From: Streptomyces sp. DH24
GTDB lineage: Bacteria; Actinomycetota; Actinomycetes; Streptomycetales; Streptomycetaceae
Assembly (NCBI RefSeq): GCF_029813775.1
Contig: NZ_JARVKW010000009.1
Location: forward strand, 124,001 to 188,000
Reading direction: 5' to 3'
Length of the DNA stretch: 64,000 nucleotides
Shown in pieces: positions 7,344 to 23,755 of the stretch. A program made the position numbers and the translations under genes. The notes under the pieces are model-generated. The model was not told the origin of the DNA. It saw only the letters and a list, made by a program, of their open reading frames with translations, and searched no databases. How positions within the stretch are numbered: position 1 is the stretch's first letter; each line of letters begins with the position of its first letter.

Positions 7344-8615
7344 TCAGGTCCGGCTGACCGTCGCGCACTCGTCGCTGCCGCCGGCGCCGCCCGTGCCGTC
7401 CCTGCGGTCGTACGGGTCCACGGTCGGGCCGGTGGCTGGGGTGCCGGGGGACGGCGCCTGCGGGAAGTCGGGGTGGAAGTAGCCGTCGTACACCCCGCAG
7501 GCGTCGTTGTAGGACCGCACGTCGTACGCGTCCAGCATCAGGCGCCCCTCGGTGACCTCCCAGTACCGGGGGTTCGACAGCAGCAGCGTGATGTCCCGGC
7601 GCACGATCGTGCGCTCCACCGCGTCACTGTCGCCGTGCGCCCGCACCGTCGGGTAGACGAACGTGTAGTCCGCGTGCACCTCGACCTCGCCCGGCCGCCC
7701 CTCGGCGACCGTCATGTGCCCGCGCACCTTGACCACGTCACCGGCGAGCCGCGCCTCGTCCGGGTCGAAGCGGCTGAACAGCATGACCGGGTCGTTGTCC
7801 CGCGTCGGCTCGCGCAACGACCGCCGCACGTCGGACAGCAGACCGGGCTGCTTGGGGTCGAGGAGGTCCAGCGCCCGCCTCGGCGTCCCGCCGCGCAGCA
7901 CCTCCTCGTCCAGGTTGGCGGCGACCAGGAACTCCTTGGCACGGCGCAGGCCGCGCGCCACGTCCGCCTCGCTCAGACCGGCGAGCGCCTTCGCCTCGGG
8001 CAGTTCGATGGCGTCCGCGCCGTCCGCCCACCGCTCGGCGGGCGACCCGCGGAACGGGTGCTCAAGGGTGGCCGCCCCGGAACTCGCCGCGTCGCCCGGC
8101 GCGTCGTCCGGCCGGCCCGTCTCGGCGGGCAGCGGCGTCGGCGAGGCGGCGGCGTCCGTGCCCAGGCCCGGTATCCGGTCCAGCACCAGCGAGGGCCGCA
8201 CGGCGACCAGGGCCAGCGCGACGGCCAGCGTCACACCGACGCCCGCCAGCACCCGGCGCCGCCGCGTGCGACGGGCGTCCGTCTCCTGCCACGCGGGCCC
8301 GGTCCGCCAGCCCGGCGGGGCCGCCGCCGGTGCCTCGGCCCGCCGCCCCCGGCCCAGGCGTCTGCCACGGCCGCCCCGCCCGCCCTGCCGGGCCGCCGCC
8401 TCCTCCTCTTCACGCAGCCGCCGCGTCACCATCCGCGCCCGCGCCGACGGCTCCTTGGGCGCGCCCGCGCCCCCGCCCTCCGCGGCCTCCCGCAGAAACG
8501 CCGCCAACTGCTCGTCGGTCAGGGCCGGTTCCCCCGACGGCTGCCCGGACGGCTCCCCCGGCCGTTCGTCGGGCTGCTCGGGGTGCTGCAGGGTACTCAC
8601 GGGCGCTGCGCTCAC
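7344..8615 (-). CDS. Single-pass membrane protein of unknown function
   Basis: 423 residues from a GTG start; a second GTG five codons downstream is equally plausible. The N-terminal 115 residues are cytoplasmic, acidic then strongly Arg/Gly-rich (RRLREEEEAAARQGGRGGRGRR). One transmembrane helix spans about 121-140 (VLAGVGVTLAVALALVAV). The extracytoplasmic part has a Pro/Ala linker and a folded region (about 185-390) with WADGADAIELPEAKAL and VMLFSRFDPDEARLAGDVVKVRG. The topology resembles actinobacterial membrane-anchored regulators or conjugal-type proteins, but I do not recognise a named domain. It is convergent with the protease gene. Confidence 0.8.
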   Translation of the reverse strand: MSAAPVSTLQHPEQPDERPGEPSGQPSGEPALTDEQLAAFLREAAEGGGAGAPKEPSARARMVTRRLREEEEAAARQGGRGGRGRRLGRGRRAEAPAAAPPGWRTGPAWQETDARRTRRRRVLAGVGVTLAVALALVAVRPSLVLDRIPGLGTDAAASPTPLPAETGRPDDAPGDAASSGAATLEHPFRGSPAERWADGADAIELPEAKALAGLSEADVARGLRRAKEFLVAANLDEEVLRGGTPRRALDLLDPKQPGLLSDVRRSLREPTRDNDPVMLFSRFDPDEARLAGDVVKVRGHMTVAEGRPGEVEVHADYTFVYPTVRAHGDSDAVERTIVRRDITLLLSNPRYWEVTEGRLMLDAYDVRSYNDACGVYDGYFHPDFPQAPSPGTPATGPTVDPYDRRDGTGGAGGSDECATVSRT

Positions 8616-8769
8616 TCTCGGCGGTCGGCGGATCTTCAGTCGGTCAGACTCTCACCCCCGCCCAACGGCTGTACCGACGGGTGAGAAATCCAACGATCAA
8701 GCGGAGGGGGCCGGTTCGCCTCCGGAGCGCGGCTGGGCCGCACGGCCCCCGCCCCATACGCTGCCGATC

Positions 8770-9744
8770 ATGACCCGCACGACACCGCCCCGGCCCCTCG
8801 ACGTCACCGCGCCGTTCCCCGAGCTCGCGCCGCTGGCTCGCACCACTGTCCGGCTGCACCCCCGGGCGGGCGACCCGACCGCGGCGGACAGCTCGGTCGG
8901 CGGTCCGCTGCTGTGGCCCGCCGACGAGCCCTGGCCCGTCTGTCCCGACCACGGTGAACCCTGGCAGCGCGGTGTCGTGCCCGAGGAGATCCGGCAGCGG
9001 CGCGGCATCCTCGCCGAGGCGTGGGCCCGCCCCCGCCCCGCCGGTACGGACCTGCTGACCGCCGAGGAGCGGGAGGTCGTGGACCGCGCGTCCGAGGACC
9101 GGCGCGTACCCGTCGAGGGTCCCTCTCCGCTGATCCCCGTGGCCCAGCTCTACGCCAGGGACGTGCCCGGCCTGCCCCGCCCCGCCGGCACCGACCTGCT
9201 CCAGGTCCTGTGGTGCCCCTACGACCACGTCGGCGACTACCTCCCGCGCACCGAACTGCGCTGGCGCACCGCCGCCGACGTCACCGACCCGCTCGACGAC
9301 GTCCCCGGGCCGCCGGTCGTGGGGAACGACGACTACCTGCCCGAGCCCTGCGTGCTGCACCCGGAGCCGGTCACCGAATACCCCGCGCCGCACGAACTCC
9401 CCGGGGAACTGGCCGACCGCATCGGCGCCTGGGAGGACGACCAGGAACTCGCGTACCAGTCCGACCTCGGCGTGGCGCCCGGCTGCAAGGTCGGCGGGCA
9501 CGCGCCGTGGAGCTTCTCCGACCCGTTCCCGATGACGTGCGCCGAGTGCGGCGGCGAGGTCCGGCCGCTGCTCACCATCGACGGCAGCGAGTGGGACGGC
9601 GGCAGCGGAAGCTGGCGGCCGGTCGAGGACACCGGCACGGACACGGCCCACGACACCCACCTCAACATCGGCCGCGGCTACTGCCTCCAGCTCTACGTCT
9701 GCACGACGTCGTACGACCATCCGCACCTGCAGAACATGCAATAG
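8770..9744 (+). CDS. DUF1963/YwqG-like protein of unknown function
   Basis: 324 residues. The pattern [40 protein letters not shown] and a late [16 protein letters not shown] resembles the YwqG/DUF1963 fold, which accompanies SMI1/KNR4-type proteins. CAECGGE and an earlier CP-x-H could bind metal. ATG at 8770 was chosen because upstream in-frame residues are low-complexity and antisense to the neighbouring gene. No signal peptide or membrane helix is present. It shares a bidirectional terminator with tuf. The function is not known. Confidence 0.8.
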   Translation: MTRTTPPRPLDVTAPFPELAPLARTTVRLHPRAGDPTAADSSVGGPLLWPADEPWPVCPDHGEPWQRGVVPEEIRQRRGILAEAWARPRPAGTDLLTAEEREVVDRASEDRRVPVEGPSPLIPVAQLYARDVPGLPRPAGTDLLQVLWCPYDHVGDYLPRTELRWRTAADVTDPLDDVPGPPVVGNDDYLPEPCVLHPEPVTEYPAPHELPGELADRIGAWEDDQELAYQSDLGVAPGCKVGGHAPWSFSDPFPMTCAECGGEVRPLLTIDGSEWDGGSGSWRPVEDTGTDTAHDTHLNIGRGYCLQLYVCTTSYDHPHLQNMQ

Positions 9745-9773
9745 CCGCCGGAGACGGGGCCGGGCATGCGAAA

Positions 9774-9803
9774 GGGCCCGCACGACCGAAGTCGTGCGGG
9801 CCC
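9774..9803. terminator. Bidirectional terminator between the DUF1963-like gene and tuf
   Basis: A 13-bp stem GGGCCCGCACGAC / GTCGTGCGGGCCC has a CGAA tetraloop. It lies 29 bases past the plus-strand stop and 39 bases past the tuf stop. Confidence 0.85.
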
Positions 9804-9842
9804 CTCCCGGTGCTCGCTGGCTACCAGGTCAGATCAGCAAGC

Positions 9843-11036
<1,194 letters not shown>

Positions 11037-11114
11037 TGGGGTCCTCCTGTGGAGTGGTTCTGTACGCCTTACTCATCGGCGCCAGGTGATCTTTGCTGGA
11101 ATGCCCGGGCCCGA

Positions 11115-11144
11115 GGCGTTTCACCGAGTTCGCGGTGAAACGCC
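11115..11144 (-). terminator. Hairpin between fusA and tuf
   Basis: A perfect 12-bp stem (GGCGTTTCACCG at 11115-11126 with 11133-11144) has a 6-base loop and lies 47 bases past the fusA stop. It is probably a partial terminator that reduces read-through into tuf. Confidence 0.6.
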
Positions 11145-11190
11145 CCCTGCAGGCTCCGGGGTCAAGCCTACGGCGTGGACGCGCGGTCCG

Positions 11191-13317
11191 TTACTCGCCC
11201 TTGGCCTTCGCGATGATCTCCTCGGCGACGTTCCGCGGAACCTCGGCGTAGGAGTCGAACTGCATCGAGTAGCTTGCGCGACCCGACGTCTTGCTGCGGA
11301 GGTCGCCGACGTAGCCGAACATCTCCGACAGGGGCACGAGGCCCTTCACGACGCGGGCACCCGCCCGCTCCTCCATGGCCTGGATCTGGCCACGGCGGGA
11401 GTTGATGTCGCCGATGACGTCACCCATGTAGTCCTCGGGCGTGGTGACCTCTACGGCCATCATCGGCTCGAGGAGCACGGGCGAAGCCTTGCGCGCGGCC
11501 TCCTTGAAGGCCTGCGAGCCGGCGATCTTGAACGCGAGCTCGGAGGAGTCCACCTCGTGGTAGGCACCGTCGAGCAGCGTCACGCGCACACCGGTCATCT
11601 CGTAACCGGCGAGGATGCCGAACTGCATGGCCTCCTGGCAGCCGGCGTCGACCGAAGGGATGTACTCCTTCGGGATACGACCACCGGTGACCTTGTTGAC
11701 GAACTCGTACGAGGCGTCGCCGCCCTCGATCGGCTCGATCGCGATGATCACGCGAGCGAACTGGCCGGTACCACCCGTCTGCTTCTTGTGGGTGAACTCG
11801 ACCTTCTCGACCGACTTGCGGATCGTCTCACGGTACGCGACCTGCGGCTTACCGACGTTGGCCTCGACCTTGAACTCACGGCGCATACGGTCGACCAGCA
11901 CCTCGAGGTGCAGCTCGCCCATACCACCGATGATGGTCTGGCCGGTCTCCTCGTCCGAGTGAACCTGGAAGGAGGGGTCCTCCTCCGCGAGACGCTGGAT
12001 GGCCACACCCAGCTTCTCCTGGTCGCCCTTGGACTTGGGCTCGATGGCGACCTGGATGACCGGCGCCGGGAAGTCCATGGACTCCAGGATCACCGGGCTC
12101 TTGTCGTCGGACAGCGTCTCACCGGTGGTGGTCTGCTTCAGGCCCATGACGGCGACGATGTCACCGGCGCCCACCGACTCGATCTCCTCACGCTTGTTCG
12201 CGTGCATGCGGTAGATCTTGCCGATGCGCTCCTTCTTGCCCTTCACGGAGTTCAGCACCTGGGTGCCGGACTCCAGACGGCCGGAGTACACGCGGACGAA
12301 GGTGAGCTTGCCGAGGTGCGGGTCGCTCATGATCTTGAACGCCAGCGCGGCGAGGGGCTCGTCGTCCGACGGCTTGCGCGTGACGACCGTCTCCGGGTCC
12401 TTGACGTCGTGGCCCTCGATGGCCTCGATGTCGACCGGGGACGGCAGGTAGCGCACGACCGCGTCGAGCAGGGGCTGGACGCCCTTGTTCTTGAACGCGG
12501 TGCCGCAGAACACGGGGGTGACGGTCGTGCCGCCGCCCTTGCCGGACGCGATGGTGATACGACGGATCGCCGCGTACAGCTGCTCCACGGAGGGCTCGGT
12601 GCCCTCCAGGTACAGCTCCATCAGCTCCTCGTCGTTCTCGGCCACGGCCTCGAGCAGCTTGCCGCGGTACTCCTCGGCAGCCTCGGCGTGCGTGTCCGGG
12701 ATGTCGACGGTGTCGTACATCTCGCCCTTGGTGGCCTCGGCGGACCAGACCAGGGCCTTCATCGTCACGAGGTCGATGACGCCCTTGAAGTCGGCCTCGG
12801 CACCGATCGGCAGCTGCATGACGAGCGGCTGCGCACCCAGGCGGTCGCTGATCATGTCGACGCAGCGGTGGAACTCGGCACCGGTCCGGTCGAGCTTGTT
12901 GACGAAGCAGATGCGCGGAACGCCGTAGCGGTCCGCCTGACGCCACACCGTCTCGGACTGGGGCTCAACGCCGGCGACGCCGTCGAACACCGTCACGGCA
13001 CCGTCGAGCACGCGCAGGGAGCGCTCCACCTCAACGGTGAAGTCGACGTGACCCGGCGTGTCGATGATGTTGATGGTGTGGTCGACGTCTTCCAGCGGCC
13101 AGTGGCAGGTGGTGGCAGCAGAGGTGATCGTGATGCCACGCTCCTGCTCCTGCTCCATCCAGTCCATGGTGGCAGCGCCGTCGTGGACCTCACCGATCTT
13201 GTACGAAACGCCGGTGTAGAACAGGATCCGCTCGGTGGTGGTCGTCTTGCCCGCGTCGATGTGGGCCATGATGCCGATGTTGCGCACCTTGGCCAGGTCA
13301 AGCGAAGTGGTAGCCAT
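11191..13317 (-). CDS. fusA: Translation elongation factor EF-G
   Basis: A 708-residue translocase of the ribosome. [20 protein letters not shown] (P-loop), [15 protein letters not shown] and NKLDRTG define the GTPase domain (about 1-290), followed by domains II-V ([20 protein letters not shown]). The length is standard. It lies 39 bases after rpsG in the str operon and 154 bases before tuf. The only other large open frame here is a 956-codon antisense frame, rejected as a codon-bias artefact. Confidence 0.99.
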   Translation of the reverse strand: MATTSLDLAKVRNIGIMAHIDAGKTTTTERILFYTGVSYKIGEVHDGAATMDWMEQEQERGITITSAATTCHWPLEDVDHTINIIDTPGHVDFTVEVERSLRVLDGAVTVFDGVAGVEPQSETVWRQADRYGVPRICFVNKLDRTGAEFHRCVDMISDRLGAQPLVMQLPIGAEADFKGVIDLVTMKALVWSAEATKGEMYDTVDIPDTHAEAAEEYRGKLLEAVAENDEELMELYLEGTEPSVEQLYAAIRRITIASGKGGGTTVTPVFCGTAFKNKGVQPLLDAVVRYLPSPVDIEAIEGHDVKDPETVVTRKPSDDEPLAALAFKIMSDPHLGKLTFVRVYSGRLESGTQVLNSVKGKKERIGKIYRMHANKREEIESVGAGDIVAVMGLKQTTTGETLSDDKSPVILESMDFPAPVIQVAIEPKSKGDQEKLGVAIQRLAEEDPSFQVHSDEETGQTIIGGMGELHLEVLVDRMRREFKVEANVGKPQVAYRETIRKSVEKVEFTHKKQTGGTGQFARVIIAIEPIEGGDASYEFVNKVTGGRIPKEYIPSVDAGCQEAMQFGILAGYEMTGVRVTLLDGAYHEVDSSELAFKIAGSQAFKEAARKASPVLLEPMMAVEVTTPEDYMGDVIGDINSRRGQIQAMEERAGARVVKGLVPLSEMFGYVGDLRSKTSGRASYSMQFDSYAEVPRNVAEEIIAKAKGE

Positions 13318-13356
13318 AAGGCTTTCGTCTTCTCTCGGTCTCGATGGGGTCTGCGA

Positions 13357-13827
13357 CTACCAGCGGTAGTGCGCGAAGGCCTTGTTGGACTCGGCCATCT
13401 TGTGCGTGTCCTCGCGCTTCTTCACAGCGGCACCGAGGCCGTTGGAGGCGTCGAGGAGCTCGTTGAGCAGACGCTCGGTCATGGTCTTCTCGCGACGGGC
13501 GCGGGAGTAACCGACCAGCCAGCGCAGCGCCAGCGTGTTGGCACGGCCGGGCTTGACCTCGACCGGGACCTGGTAGGTGGCACCACCGACACGGCGGGAC
13601 TTGACCTCGAGGGTCGGCTTGATGTTCTCAAGAGCGCGCTTCAGCGTGATGACCGGGTCGTTGCCGGTCTTCTCGCGCAGGCCCTCCATGGCGCCGTAGA
13701 CGATGCGCTCGGCGGTGGAGCGCTTGCCGTTCAGCAGCACCTTGTTGATCAGGGAGGTCACCAGAGGAGAACCGTAGACCGGGTCGATGATGACCGGGCG
13801 CTTCGGGGCGGGGCCCTTACGAGGCAT
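13357..13827 (-). CDS. rpsG: 30S ribosomal protein S7
   Basis: 156 residues starting [16 protein letters not shown] and ending [10 protein letters not shown], full length for actinobacterial S7, the assembly protein that nucleates the 30S head. Only two bases separate it from the rpsL stop, so it is translated from the same mRNA. Confidence 0.99.
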   Translation of the reverse strand: MPRKGPAPKRPVIIDPVYGSPLVTSLINKVLLNGKRSTAERIVYGAMEGLREKTGNDPVITLKRALENIKPTLEVKSRRVGGATYQVPVEVKPGRANTLALRWLVGYSRARREKTMTERLLNELLDASNGLGAAVKKREDTHKMAESNKAFAHYRW

Positions 13828-13829
13828 TC

Positions 13830-14201
13830 TTACTTCTCCTTCTTGGCGCCGTAACGGCTGCGAGCCTGCTTGCGGTTCTTGACACCCTGGGTGTCGAGCG
13901 AGCCGCGGATGATCTTGTAACGAACACCCGGCAGGTCCTTCACACGGCCGCCGCGCACGAGCACGATGGAGTGCTCCTGCAGGTTGTGTCCCTCACCCGG
14001 AATGTAAGCGGTGACCTCGATCCCGCTGGTCAGACGCACACGCGCGACCTTACGCAGGGCCGAGTTCGGCTTCTTCGGGGTGGTCGTGAACACACGCGTG
14101 CAGACGCCACGACGCTGAGGGGAACCCTCGAGTGCGGGCGTCTTGTTCTTCTCGACCTTGTCCTGCCGGCCCTTGCGGACCAGCTGCTGGATCGTAGGCA
14201 C
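13830..14201 (-). CDS. rpsL: 30S ribosomal protein S12
   Basis: 123 residues, standard length. [13 protein letters not shown] contains Lys43 and [11 protein letters not shown] contains Lys88. Both are the wild-type residues at the positions where streptomycin-resistance substitutions arise, so this allele looks streptomycin-sensitive. It is the first gene of the str operon, with a leader of about 190 bases from a recognisable promoter. Confidence 0.99.
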   Translation of the reverse strand: MPTIQQLVRKGRQDKVEKNKTPALEGSPQRRGVCTRVFTTTPKKPNSALRKVARVRLTSGIEVTAYIPGEGHNLQEHSIVLVRGGRVKDLPGVRYKIIRGSLDTQGVKNRKQARSRYGAKKEK

Positions 14202-14395
14202 TACTTCTCCGGTTTCTGTGTGCCGAATGGTGAAGCTAACCTGGAACGTCGCCGACCCACGCGGTCGGGTGTGTCGAATCCGGCAGACTCCCGCCGCAGC
14301 GACGGAAAGGGCGCAGATTACGGTGGCCGCTCTCGGACCCTGTGCGGTTCAAAGGCACACACGAGGGCCAGGGCACACCCCAGGCACAAGGTCTG

Positions 14396-14424
14396 AGCGT
14401 ACCTACCTCATTGGCTGCGGTCAA
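14396..14424 (-). promoter_or_regulatory. Vegetative promoter of the str operon
   Basis: On the minus strand, TTGACC (14419-14424) is 17 bases from TACGCT (14396-14401). This is a good match to the HrdB consensus TTGAC-N17/18-TAnnnT. It points into rpsL with a leader near 190 nt. Confidence 0.75.
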
Positions 14425-14497
14425 AACAAATGGGCGTCGCCCACCTCGCCGAACGAGGCATGTCAAGACCCCACGCCCTTGATGATCTTCGAATTGC

Positions 14498-15031
14498 TCA
14501 GCCCGGCGAGCCCGCCAGCACCGCCACCAGCCCGATCAGAACCGCGAAGAACACCCAGCCGGCCACCGACAGCCAGCCCAGCACCAGGCCCGTCAGGGCG
14601 AAGCCGTCGCCGCCCTCGCCCGTGCGGCGGATCTCCGACTGGGCCAGGTGACCCAGGATCACCGCCGGCAGACCCGTGAGCCCGCCGGTGGCCACGCACA
14701 GGATCCCGCAGACCATCGACGCGATCGCCTTGCCGTTCGTCTTCGGCTGCGGCGCCGGCAGGAACGTCCGCGGCACGGGCCCCACCGCGGCCATCGTCTG
14801 CGGCATGGGCCCCTGCGGCAGGTCGGCGACCAGCACGGCCAGATCGGCCACCGTACGGGCCTGGTAGGCCCGCGTGACGCGCTTCTCGAACTCGGGGTGG
14901 TCCAGCCGCCCCTCCCCGTACCCCGCCCGCAGCACGTCCACGGCCCGCTCCCGGTCCGCGTGCGACGCGAGCATCGGCGGCCCGCCCGGTCCCTGCAACG
15001 GCTTGCCCTGCCACGGTGTCGGGTACGACAC
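14498..15031 (-). CDS. DUF1707 and DUF4190 membrane protein
   Basis: 177 residues from GTG at 15031, chosen because GGGGAGG lies seven bases upstream; an in-frame ATG at 15058 lacks such a site. An N-terminal DUF1707 motif (ASHADRERAVDVLRAGYGEGRLDHPEFEKR, then ARTVADLAVLVADLP) is followed by two hydrophobic helices of a DUF4190 domain (SMVCGILCVATGGLTGLPAVILG and GLVLGWLSVAGWVFFAVLIGL). These proteins are common in Streptomyces membranes; their role is unknown. The gene lies alone between the rpoC terminator and the str promoter. Confidence 0.88.
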   Translation of the reverse strand: MSYPTPWQGKPLQGPGGPPMLASHADRERAVDVLRAGYGEGRLDHPEFEKRVTRAYQARTVADLAVLVADLPQGPMPQTMAAVGPVPRTFLPAPQPKTNGKAIASMVCGILCVATGGLTGLPAVILGHLAQSEIRRTGEGGDGFALTGLVLGWLSVAGWVFFAVLIGLVAVLAGSPG

Positions 15032-15154
15032 GGCTGCCTCCCCGGGGCCCGGCCACATAGCTCTCGAAGACTTGAACGCCCCATACCCCCGCTTGGTTCC
15101 GCCCACCGCGCGAACAGCACCCTTCGTGACACGGCCGTCACACAGCCGGGCACG

Positions 15155-15193
15155 CCGGAGGGCGGCCACCCCACCAGGGTGACCGCCCTCCGG
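15155..15193 (-). terminator. Terminator of the rpoBC operon
   Basis: A 17-bp stem with one mismatch (15155-15171 with 15177-15193) and a 5-base loop lies 18 bases beyond the rpoC stop. Confidence 0.8.
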
Positions 15194-15210
15194 TCGTTCA
15201 GACCTACGCC

Positions 15211-19125
<3,915 letters not shown>

Positions 19126-19219
19126 TATGCGTCAATCCCTCTCAGGGTTGTAAGTCATGGGGTCTGATACGGGGGTCCTGGGGCCGGCCGGGCTCATGAC
19201 GAGCCCGGCCGAACTCCCG

Positions 19220-22200
19220 TCAGACCTCTTCGACGCTGCTCGGCTCACGCCGGGACAGGTCGATGCCAAGCTCCTCCGCAGCGCGGAAGACGTCCTCGTC
19301 GGTGTCGCGCATCTCGATGGACATGCCGTCCGAGGACAGCACCTCCACGTTGAGGCACAGGGACTGCATCTCCTTGATGAGCACCTTGAAGGACTCGGGG
19401 ATGCCGGGCTCAGGGATGTTCTCGCCCTTGACGATGGCCTCGTAGACCTTCACGCGGCCGGTCACGTCGTCGGACTTGATGGTCAGCAGCTCCTGGAGGG
19501 CGTACGCGGCGCCGTAAGCCTCCAGCGCCCACACCTCCATCTCACCGAAGCGCTGGCCACCGAACTGGGCCTTACCACCCAGCGGCTGCTGGGTGATCAT
19601 CGAGTACGGACCGGTCGAGCGGGCGTGCAGCTTGTCGTCGACCAGGTGGTGCAGCTTCAGGATGTACATGTAGCCGACCGAGATCGGGTCCGGGAACGGC
19701 TCACCGCTGCGGCCGTCGAACAGCCGCGCCTTGCCGGACGGGAGGACCATGCGGTCGCCGTCGCGGTTCGGGATGGTGTGCTCCAGCAGACCGGCGAGCT
19801 CGTCCTCGCGGGCACCGTCGAAGACCGGGGTGGCCACGTTGGTACGCGGGTCGACCTGGTCGGCGCCGATGACCTGGAGGCGCTGGGCCCACTCGTCCGC
19901 GAGGCCGGAGACGTCCCAGCCCTGGCTGGCGAGCCAGCCGAGGTGGATCTCCAGGACCTGTCCCGGGTTCATTCGGGACGGCACACCCAGCGGGTTGAGG
20001 ATGATGTCGACGGGGGTGCCGTCCTCCAGGAACGGCATGTCCTCGATCGGCAGGATCTTGGAGATGACACCCTTGTTGCCGTGCCGGCCGGCGAGCTTGT
20101 CACCGTCGGTGATCTTGCGCTTCTGCGCCACGTAGACACGGACCAGCTGGTTCACGCCCGGCGGCAGCTCGTCGCCCTCTTCGCGGTCGAAGACGCGGAC
20201 GCCGATGACCTTGCCGATCTCGCCGTGCGGCACCTTCAGCGAGGTGTCACGGACCTCGCGGGCCTTCTCACCGAAGATCGCGCGGAGCAGGCGCTCCTCG
20301 GGGGTCAGCTCGGTCTCACCCTTGGGCGTGACCTTGCCGACGAGGATGTCGCCGGCGACGACCTCGGCACCGATGCGGATGATGCCGCGCTCGTCGAGGT
20401 CGGCGAGGACCTCCTCGGAGACGTTCGGGATGTCCCGGGTGATCTCCTCGGGGCCGAGCTTGGTGTCACGGGCGTCGACCTCGTGCTCCTCGATGTGGAT
20501 CGAGGAGAGGACGTCGTCCTGCACGAGGCGCTGCGACAGGATGATCGCGTCCTCGTAGTTGTGACCCTCCCACGGCATGAACGCCACCAGCAGGTTCTTG
20601 CCGAGCGCCATCTCGCCGTTCTGCGTGGCGGGACCGTCGGCGAGGACCTGGCCGGTGATGATCCGGTCACCCTCGTTGACGATGACCTTCTGGTTGACCG
20701 AGGTGCCCTGGTTGGAGCGCGAGAACTTCGCCAGGCGGTACGTGATGTACGTGCCGTCGTCGTTGGCGGTGGTGATGTAGTCCGCGGAGACCTCCTGGAC
20801 CACACCGTCCTTCTCGGCCTTGACCACGTCGCCGGCGTCGACCGCGGAGCGGTACTCCATGCCGGTGCCGACGAGCGGCGCCTCGGACTGGATCAGCGGC
20901 ACGGCCTGACGCATCATGTTCGCGCCCATGAGGGCACGGTTGGCGTCGTCGTGCTCCAGGAACGGGATCATGGCGGTCGCGACCGACACCATCTGGCGCG
21001 GCGAGACGTCCATGTAGTCCACGTCGTCACCGGCGACGTAGTCGACCTCGCCGCCACGGCGGCGGACCAGGACGCGGGCCTCGGCGAACCGCATGTCGTC
21101 GGTCAGCGGCGCGTTGGCCTGCGCGATGACGAAGCGGTCCTCCTCGTCGGCGGTCAGGTAGTCGACGTCGTCGGTGACCTGGCCGTCGACGACCTTGCGG
21201 TACGGCGTCTCGATGAAACCGAACGCGTTGACCCGCCCGTAGGAGGCCAGCGAGCCGATCAGACCGATGTTCGGGCCTTCCGGCGTCTCGATCGGGCACA
21301 TGCGGCCGTAGTGCGAGGGGTGCACGTCACGGACTTCGAAGCCGGCCCGCTCACGGGACAGACCACCCGGGCCGAGGGCGTTGAGACGACGCTTGTGCGT
21401 CAGGCCCGACAGCGGGTTGTTCTGGTCCATGAACTGGGACAGCTGGCTGGTGCCGAAGAACTCCTTGATGGAGGCGACGACCGGCCGGATGTTGATCAGG
21501 GTCTGCGGCGTGATCGCCTCGACGTCCTGGGTGGTCATGCGCTCGCGCACGACGCGCTCCATACGGGCGAGACCCGTACGGACCTGGTTCTGGATCAGCT
21601 CGCCGACGCTGCGGATACGACGGTTGCCGAAGTGGTCGATGTCGTCGGTCTCGACGATGATCGAGCGGCCGGACTCGCCGATCGTCTCGGTCTCACCGGC
21701 GTGCAGCTTCACCAGGTACTTGATGGTGGCGATGATGTCGTCGGTGGTGAGCACACCGGCGTCCAGCGGCTCGTCCGCGCCGAGCTTCTTGTTCACCTTG
21801 TAGCGGCCGACCTTCGCGAGGTCGTAGCGCTTCGGGTTGAAGTAGAGGTTCTCGAGCAGGGTCTGCGCCGCCTCGCGCGTCGGGGGCTCGCCCGGGCGCA
21901 GCTTGCGGTAGATGTCGAGGAGCGCGTCGTCCTGGCCCTGGGTGTGGTCCTTCTCCAGGGTGGCGCGCATGGACTCGTACTCGCCGAACTCCTCGAGGAT
22001 CTGCTCGGTGGTCCAGCCGAGCGCCTTCAGGAGGACGGTGACGGACTGCTTGCGCTTGCGGTCGATGCGGACACCGACCATGTCGCGCTTGTCGATCTCC
22101 ATCTCCAGCCAGGCACCCCGGGACGGGATGATCTTGGCGGAGAAGATGTCCTTGTCGGACGTCTTGTCGATGGAGGAGTCGAAGTAGACACCCGGCGAAC

Positions 22201-22705
22201 GGACCAGCTGCGACACGACGACACGCTCGGTGCCGTTGATGACGAAGGTGCCCTTGTTGGTCATGAGCGGGAAGTCGCCCATGAAGACCGTCTGGGACTT
22301 GATCTCGCCGGTCTCGTTGTTCGTGAACTCGGCCGTGACGAACAGCGGAGCCGCGTACGTGAAGTCGCGCTCCTTGCACTCGTCGATCGAGTTCTTCGGC
22401 GGCTCGAAACGGTGGTCGCGGAAGGTCAGCGACATCGACCCGCTGAAGTCCTCGATCGGGGAGATCTCCTCGAAGATCTCCTCCAGACCGGACTTGGTGG
22501 GGACGTCCTGCCCGTTCTCGAGAGCCTCCTCGACGCGAGCCTTCCACGCGTCGTTGCCGAGCAGCCAGTCGAAGCTCTCGGTTTGCAGCGCGAGAAGGTT
22601 CGGAACCTCGAGGGGCTCCTTGATCTTTGCAAAAGAGATGCGCAGCGGGGCGGTGCTGGCGGCGTTGTTCGTATTCGCGGTCGAGGCGTTGCGCGAGGCG
22701 GCCAA
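19220..22705 (-). CDS. rpoB: RNA polymerase beta subunit
   Basis: 1161 residues from a TTG start at 22705, preceded by GGAAGGA. This start gives the N terminus [14 protein letters not shown] found in other Streptomyces; the longer frame adds ten unsupported residues. The rifampicin region (about 424-445) reads [20 protein letters not shown], with His437 in the usual sensitive state. However, codon 442, equivalent to Ser531 of E. coli, is AAC (Asn). Everything else, including the ending EPSSVEEV, is ordinary. It forms an operon with rpoC. Confidence 0.99.
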   Translation of the reverse strand: MAASRNASTANTNNAASTAPLRISFAKIKEPLEVPNLLALQTESFDWLLGNDAWKARVEEALENGQDVPTKSGLEEIFEEISPIEDFSGSMSLTFRDHRFEPPKNSIDECKERDFTYAAPLFVTAEFTNNETGEIKSQTVFMGDFPLMTNKGTFVINGTERVVVSQLVRSPGVYFDSSIDKTSDKDIFSAKIIPSRGAWLEMEIDKRDMVGVRIDRKRKQSVTVLLKALGWTTEQILEEFGEYESMRATLEKDHTQGQDDALLDIYRKLRPGEPPTREAAQTLLENLYFNPKRYDLAKVGRYKVNKKLGADEPLDAGVLTTDDIIATIKYLVKLHAGETETIGESGRSIIVETDDIDHFGNRRIRSVGELIQNQVRTGLARMERVVRERMTTQDVEAITPQTLINIRPVVASIKEFFGTSQLSQFMDQNNPLSGLTHKRRLNALGPGGLSRERAGFEVRDVHPSHYGRMCPIETPEGPNIGLIGSLASYGRVNAFGFIETPYRKVVDGQVTDDVDYLTADEEDRFVIAQANAPLTDDMRFAEARVLVRRRGGEVDYVAGDDVDYMDVSPRQMVSVATAMIPFLEHDDANRALMGANMMRQAVPLIQSEAPLVGTGMEYRSAVDAGDVVKAEKDGVVQEVSADYITTANDDGTYITYRLAKFSRSNQGTSVNQKVIVNEGDRIITGQVLADGPATQNGEMALGKNLLVAFMPWEGHNYEDAIILSQRLVQDDVLSSIHIEEHEVDARDTKLGPEEITRDIPNVSEEVLADLDERGIIRIGAEVVAGDILVGKVTPKGETELTPEERLLRAIFGEKAREVRDTSLKVPHGEIGKVIGVRVFDREEGDELPPGVNQLVRVYVAQKRKITDGDKLAGRHGNKGVISKILPIEDMPFLEDGTPVDIILNPLGVPSRMNPGQVLEIHLGWLASQGWDVSGLADEWAQRLQVIGADQVDPRTNVATPVFDGAREDELAGLLEHTIPNRDGDRMVLPSGKARLFDGRSGEPFPDPISVGYMYILKLHHLVDDKLHARSTGPYSMITQQPLGGKAQFGGQRFGEMEVWALEAYGAAYALQELLTIKSDDVTGRVKVYEAIVKGENIPEPGIPESFKVLIKEMQSLCLNVEVLSSDGMSIEMRDTDEDVFRAAEELGIDLSRREPSSVEEV

Positions 22706-23251
22706 GAGGGGGTCCTTCCGAGGGCTCGGACTCACTACGCGCGTACCGGCCCCTCACCGATGCACAGACAAATGTCCCAGGTCAGAGACGATCTTTTCGT
22801 CGGTGCTGTGGCGAGGGCAGACCCCTGGTGACGGGCAGGGGGCAGCTAACAGGCAGCGCAAAGGGTCAGTGTAGCCACTTGGCACACTGATGTCCAGTGC
22901 GGGTTTGCGAGACCCTCGTTGTTCTCAACTCCTGCGACAAGGCCCTGCCCTCAACGCACGGTGATACTGCCCTCTTCGTCGCCGATCCATGCCTCGGATT
23001 CGGATCCTTCTGGCGACGCGTCCTGAGAATCGCGCGCTGCGTCCGGTTCGTCAAGGGCCCCCTTGCCCAAACTGGTTGCCGCCCGGTGGCTTCCCGGCCC
23101 GCGGAGGCACAACGAAGATCACCTTACTCCGCACCGCCACAGGTGCAAGGCAGCCGCCGCCGGGCCCCGGAAACGCCGCAGAGCGACCACCCGGATGGAT
23201 GATCGCTCTGCGGTGCTGAGGCGTTACAGGTCCAGCGGAACCCGGAAGGTC
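22706..23251 (-). promoter_or_regulatory. rpoB leader and promoter region (545 bases without a gene)
   Basis: No coding signature is visible on either strand. On the minus strand TGGACA (22891-22896) is 17 bases from TACACT (22868-22873), a strong HrdB-type promoter that gives an rpoB leader of about 155 nt. The remaining part, 22900-23175, is unexplained read-through space between the rplL hairpin and this promoter. Confidence 0.75.
23176..23213 (-). terminator. Hairpin downstream of rplL
   Basis: An 11-bp stem CCGCAGAGCGA / TCGCTCTGCGG encloses a 16-base loop and lies 39 bases past the rplL stop. In bacteria this position often carries an attenuator that separates rplJL from rpoBC transcription levels. 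Confidence 0.65.
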
Positions 23252-23641
23252 TTACTTGACCTCGACGGAGGCGCCGGCGCCCTTGAGGGCCTCGGCGGCC
23301 TTCTCCGCGGCGTCCTTGGCGACCTTCTCCAGGACCGGCTTCGGGGTGCCGTCGACGAGGTCCTTGGCCTCCTTCAGGCCCAGGGAGGTCAGCTCACGCA
23401 CGACCTTGATGACCTGGATCTTCTTGTCGCCGGCGCCGGTGAGGATGACGTCGAACTCGTCCTTCTCCTCGGCGGCCTCGGCGCCCGCACCCGGGGCACC
23501 CGGGGCGGCGGCGACGACGGCGGCCGGGGCGGCGGCGGTGACGTCGAACTTCTCCTCGAAGGCCTTCACGAACTCGGAGAGCTCGATGAGGGTCATCTCC
23601 TCGAACTGCGCGAGCAGGTCTTCCTGGCTGAGCTTCGCCAT
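23252..23641 (-). CDS. rplL: 50S ribosomal protein L7/L12
   Basis: 129 residues. ATG at 23641 begins [16 protein letters not shown]. The Ala/Gly/Pro hinge ([22 protein letters not shown]) joins the dimerisation helices to the factor-binding domain ([22 protein letters not shown] through GASVEVK). It forms the ribosomal stalk with L10 and recruits EF-Tu and EF-G. It is 114 bases downstream of rplJ. Confidence 0.99.
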   Translation of the reverse strand: MAKLSQEDLLAQFEEMTLIELSEFVKAFEEKFDVTAAAPAAVVAAAPGAPGAGAEAAEEKDEFDVILTGAGDKKIQVIKVVRELTSLGLKEAKDLVDGTPKPVLEKVAKDAAEKAAEALKGAGASVEVK

Positions 23642-23755
23642 GATGGCGGTCCTTCCACTAAATCGGCAGGTGCCGGATGTACTGGGTGAGGCGGGCGTAC
23701 GTCGGGCCCGCATCGACCCTCACCTCATGCGGCGAGGATCGGAAAGCGAGCCGAA

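Noticed and set aside
22706..22735. Ten extra N-terminal residues on RpoB
   Set aside because: The TTG at 22705 has the ribosome-binding site and gives the family's standard length.
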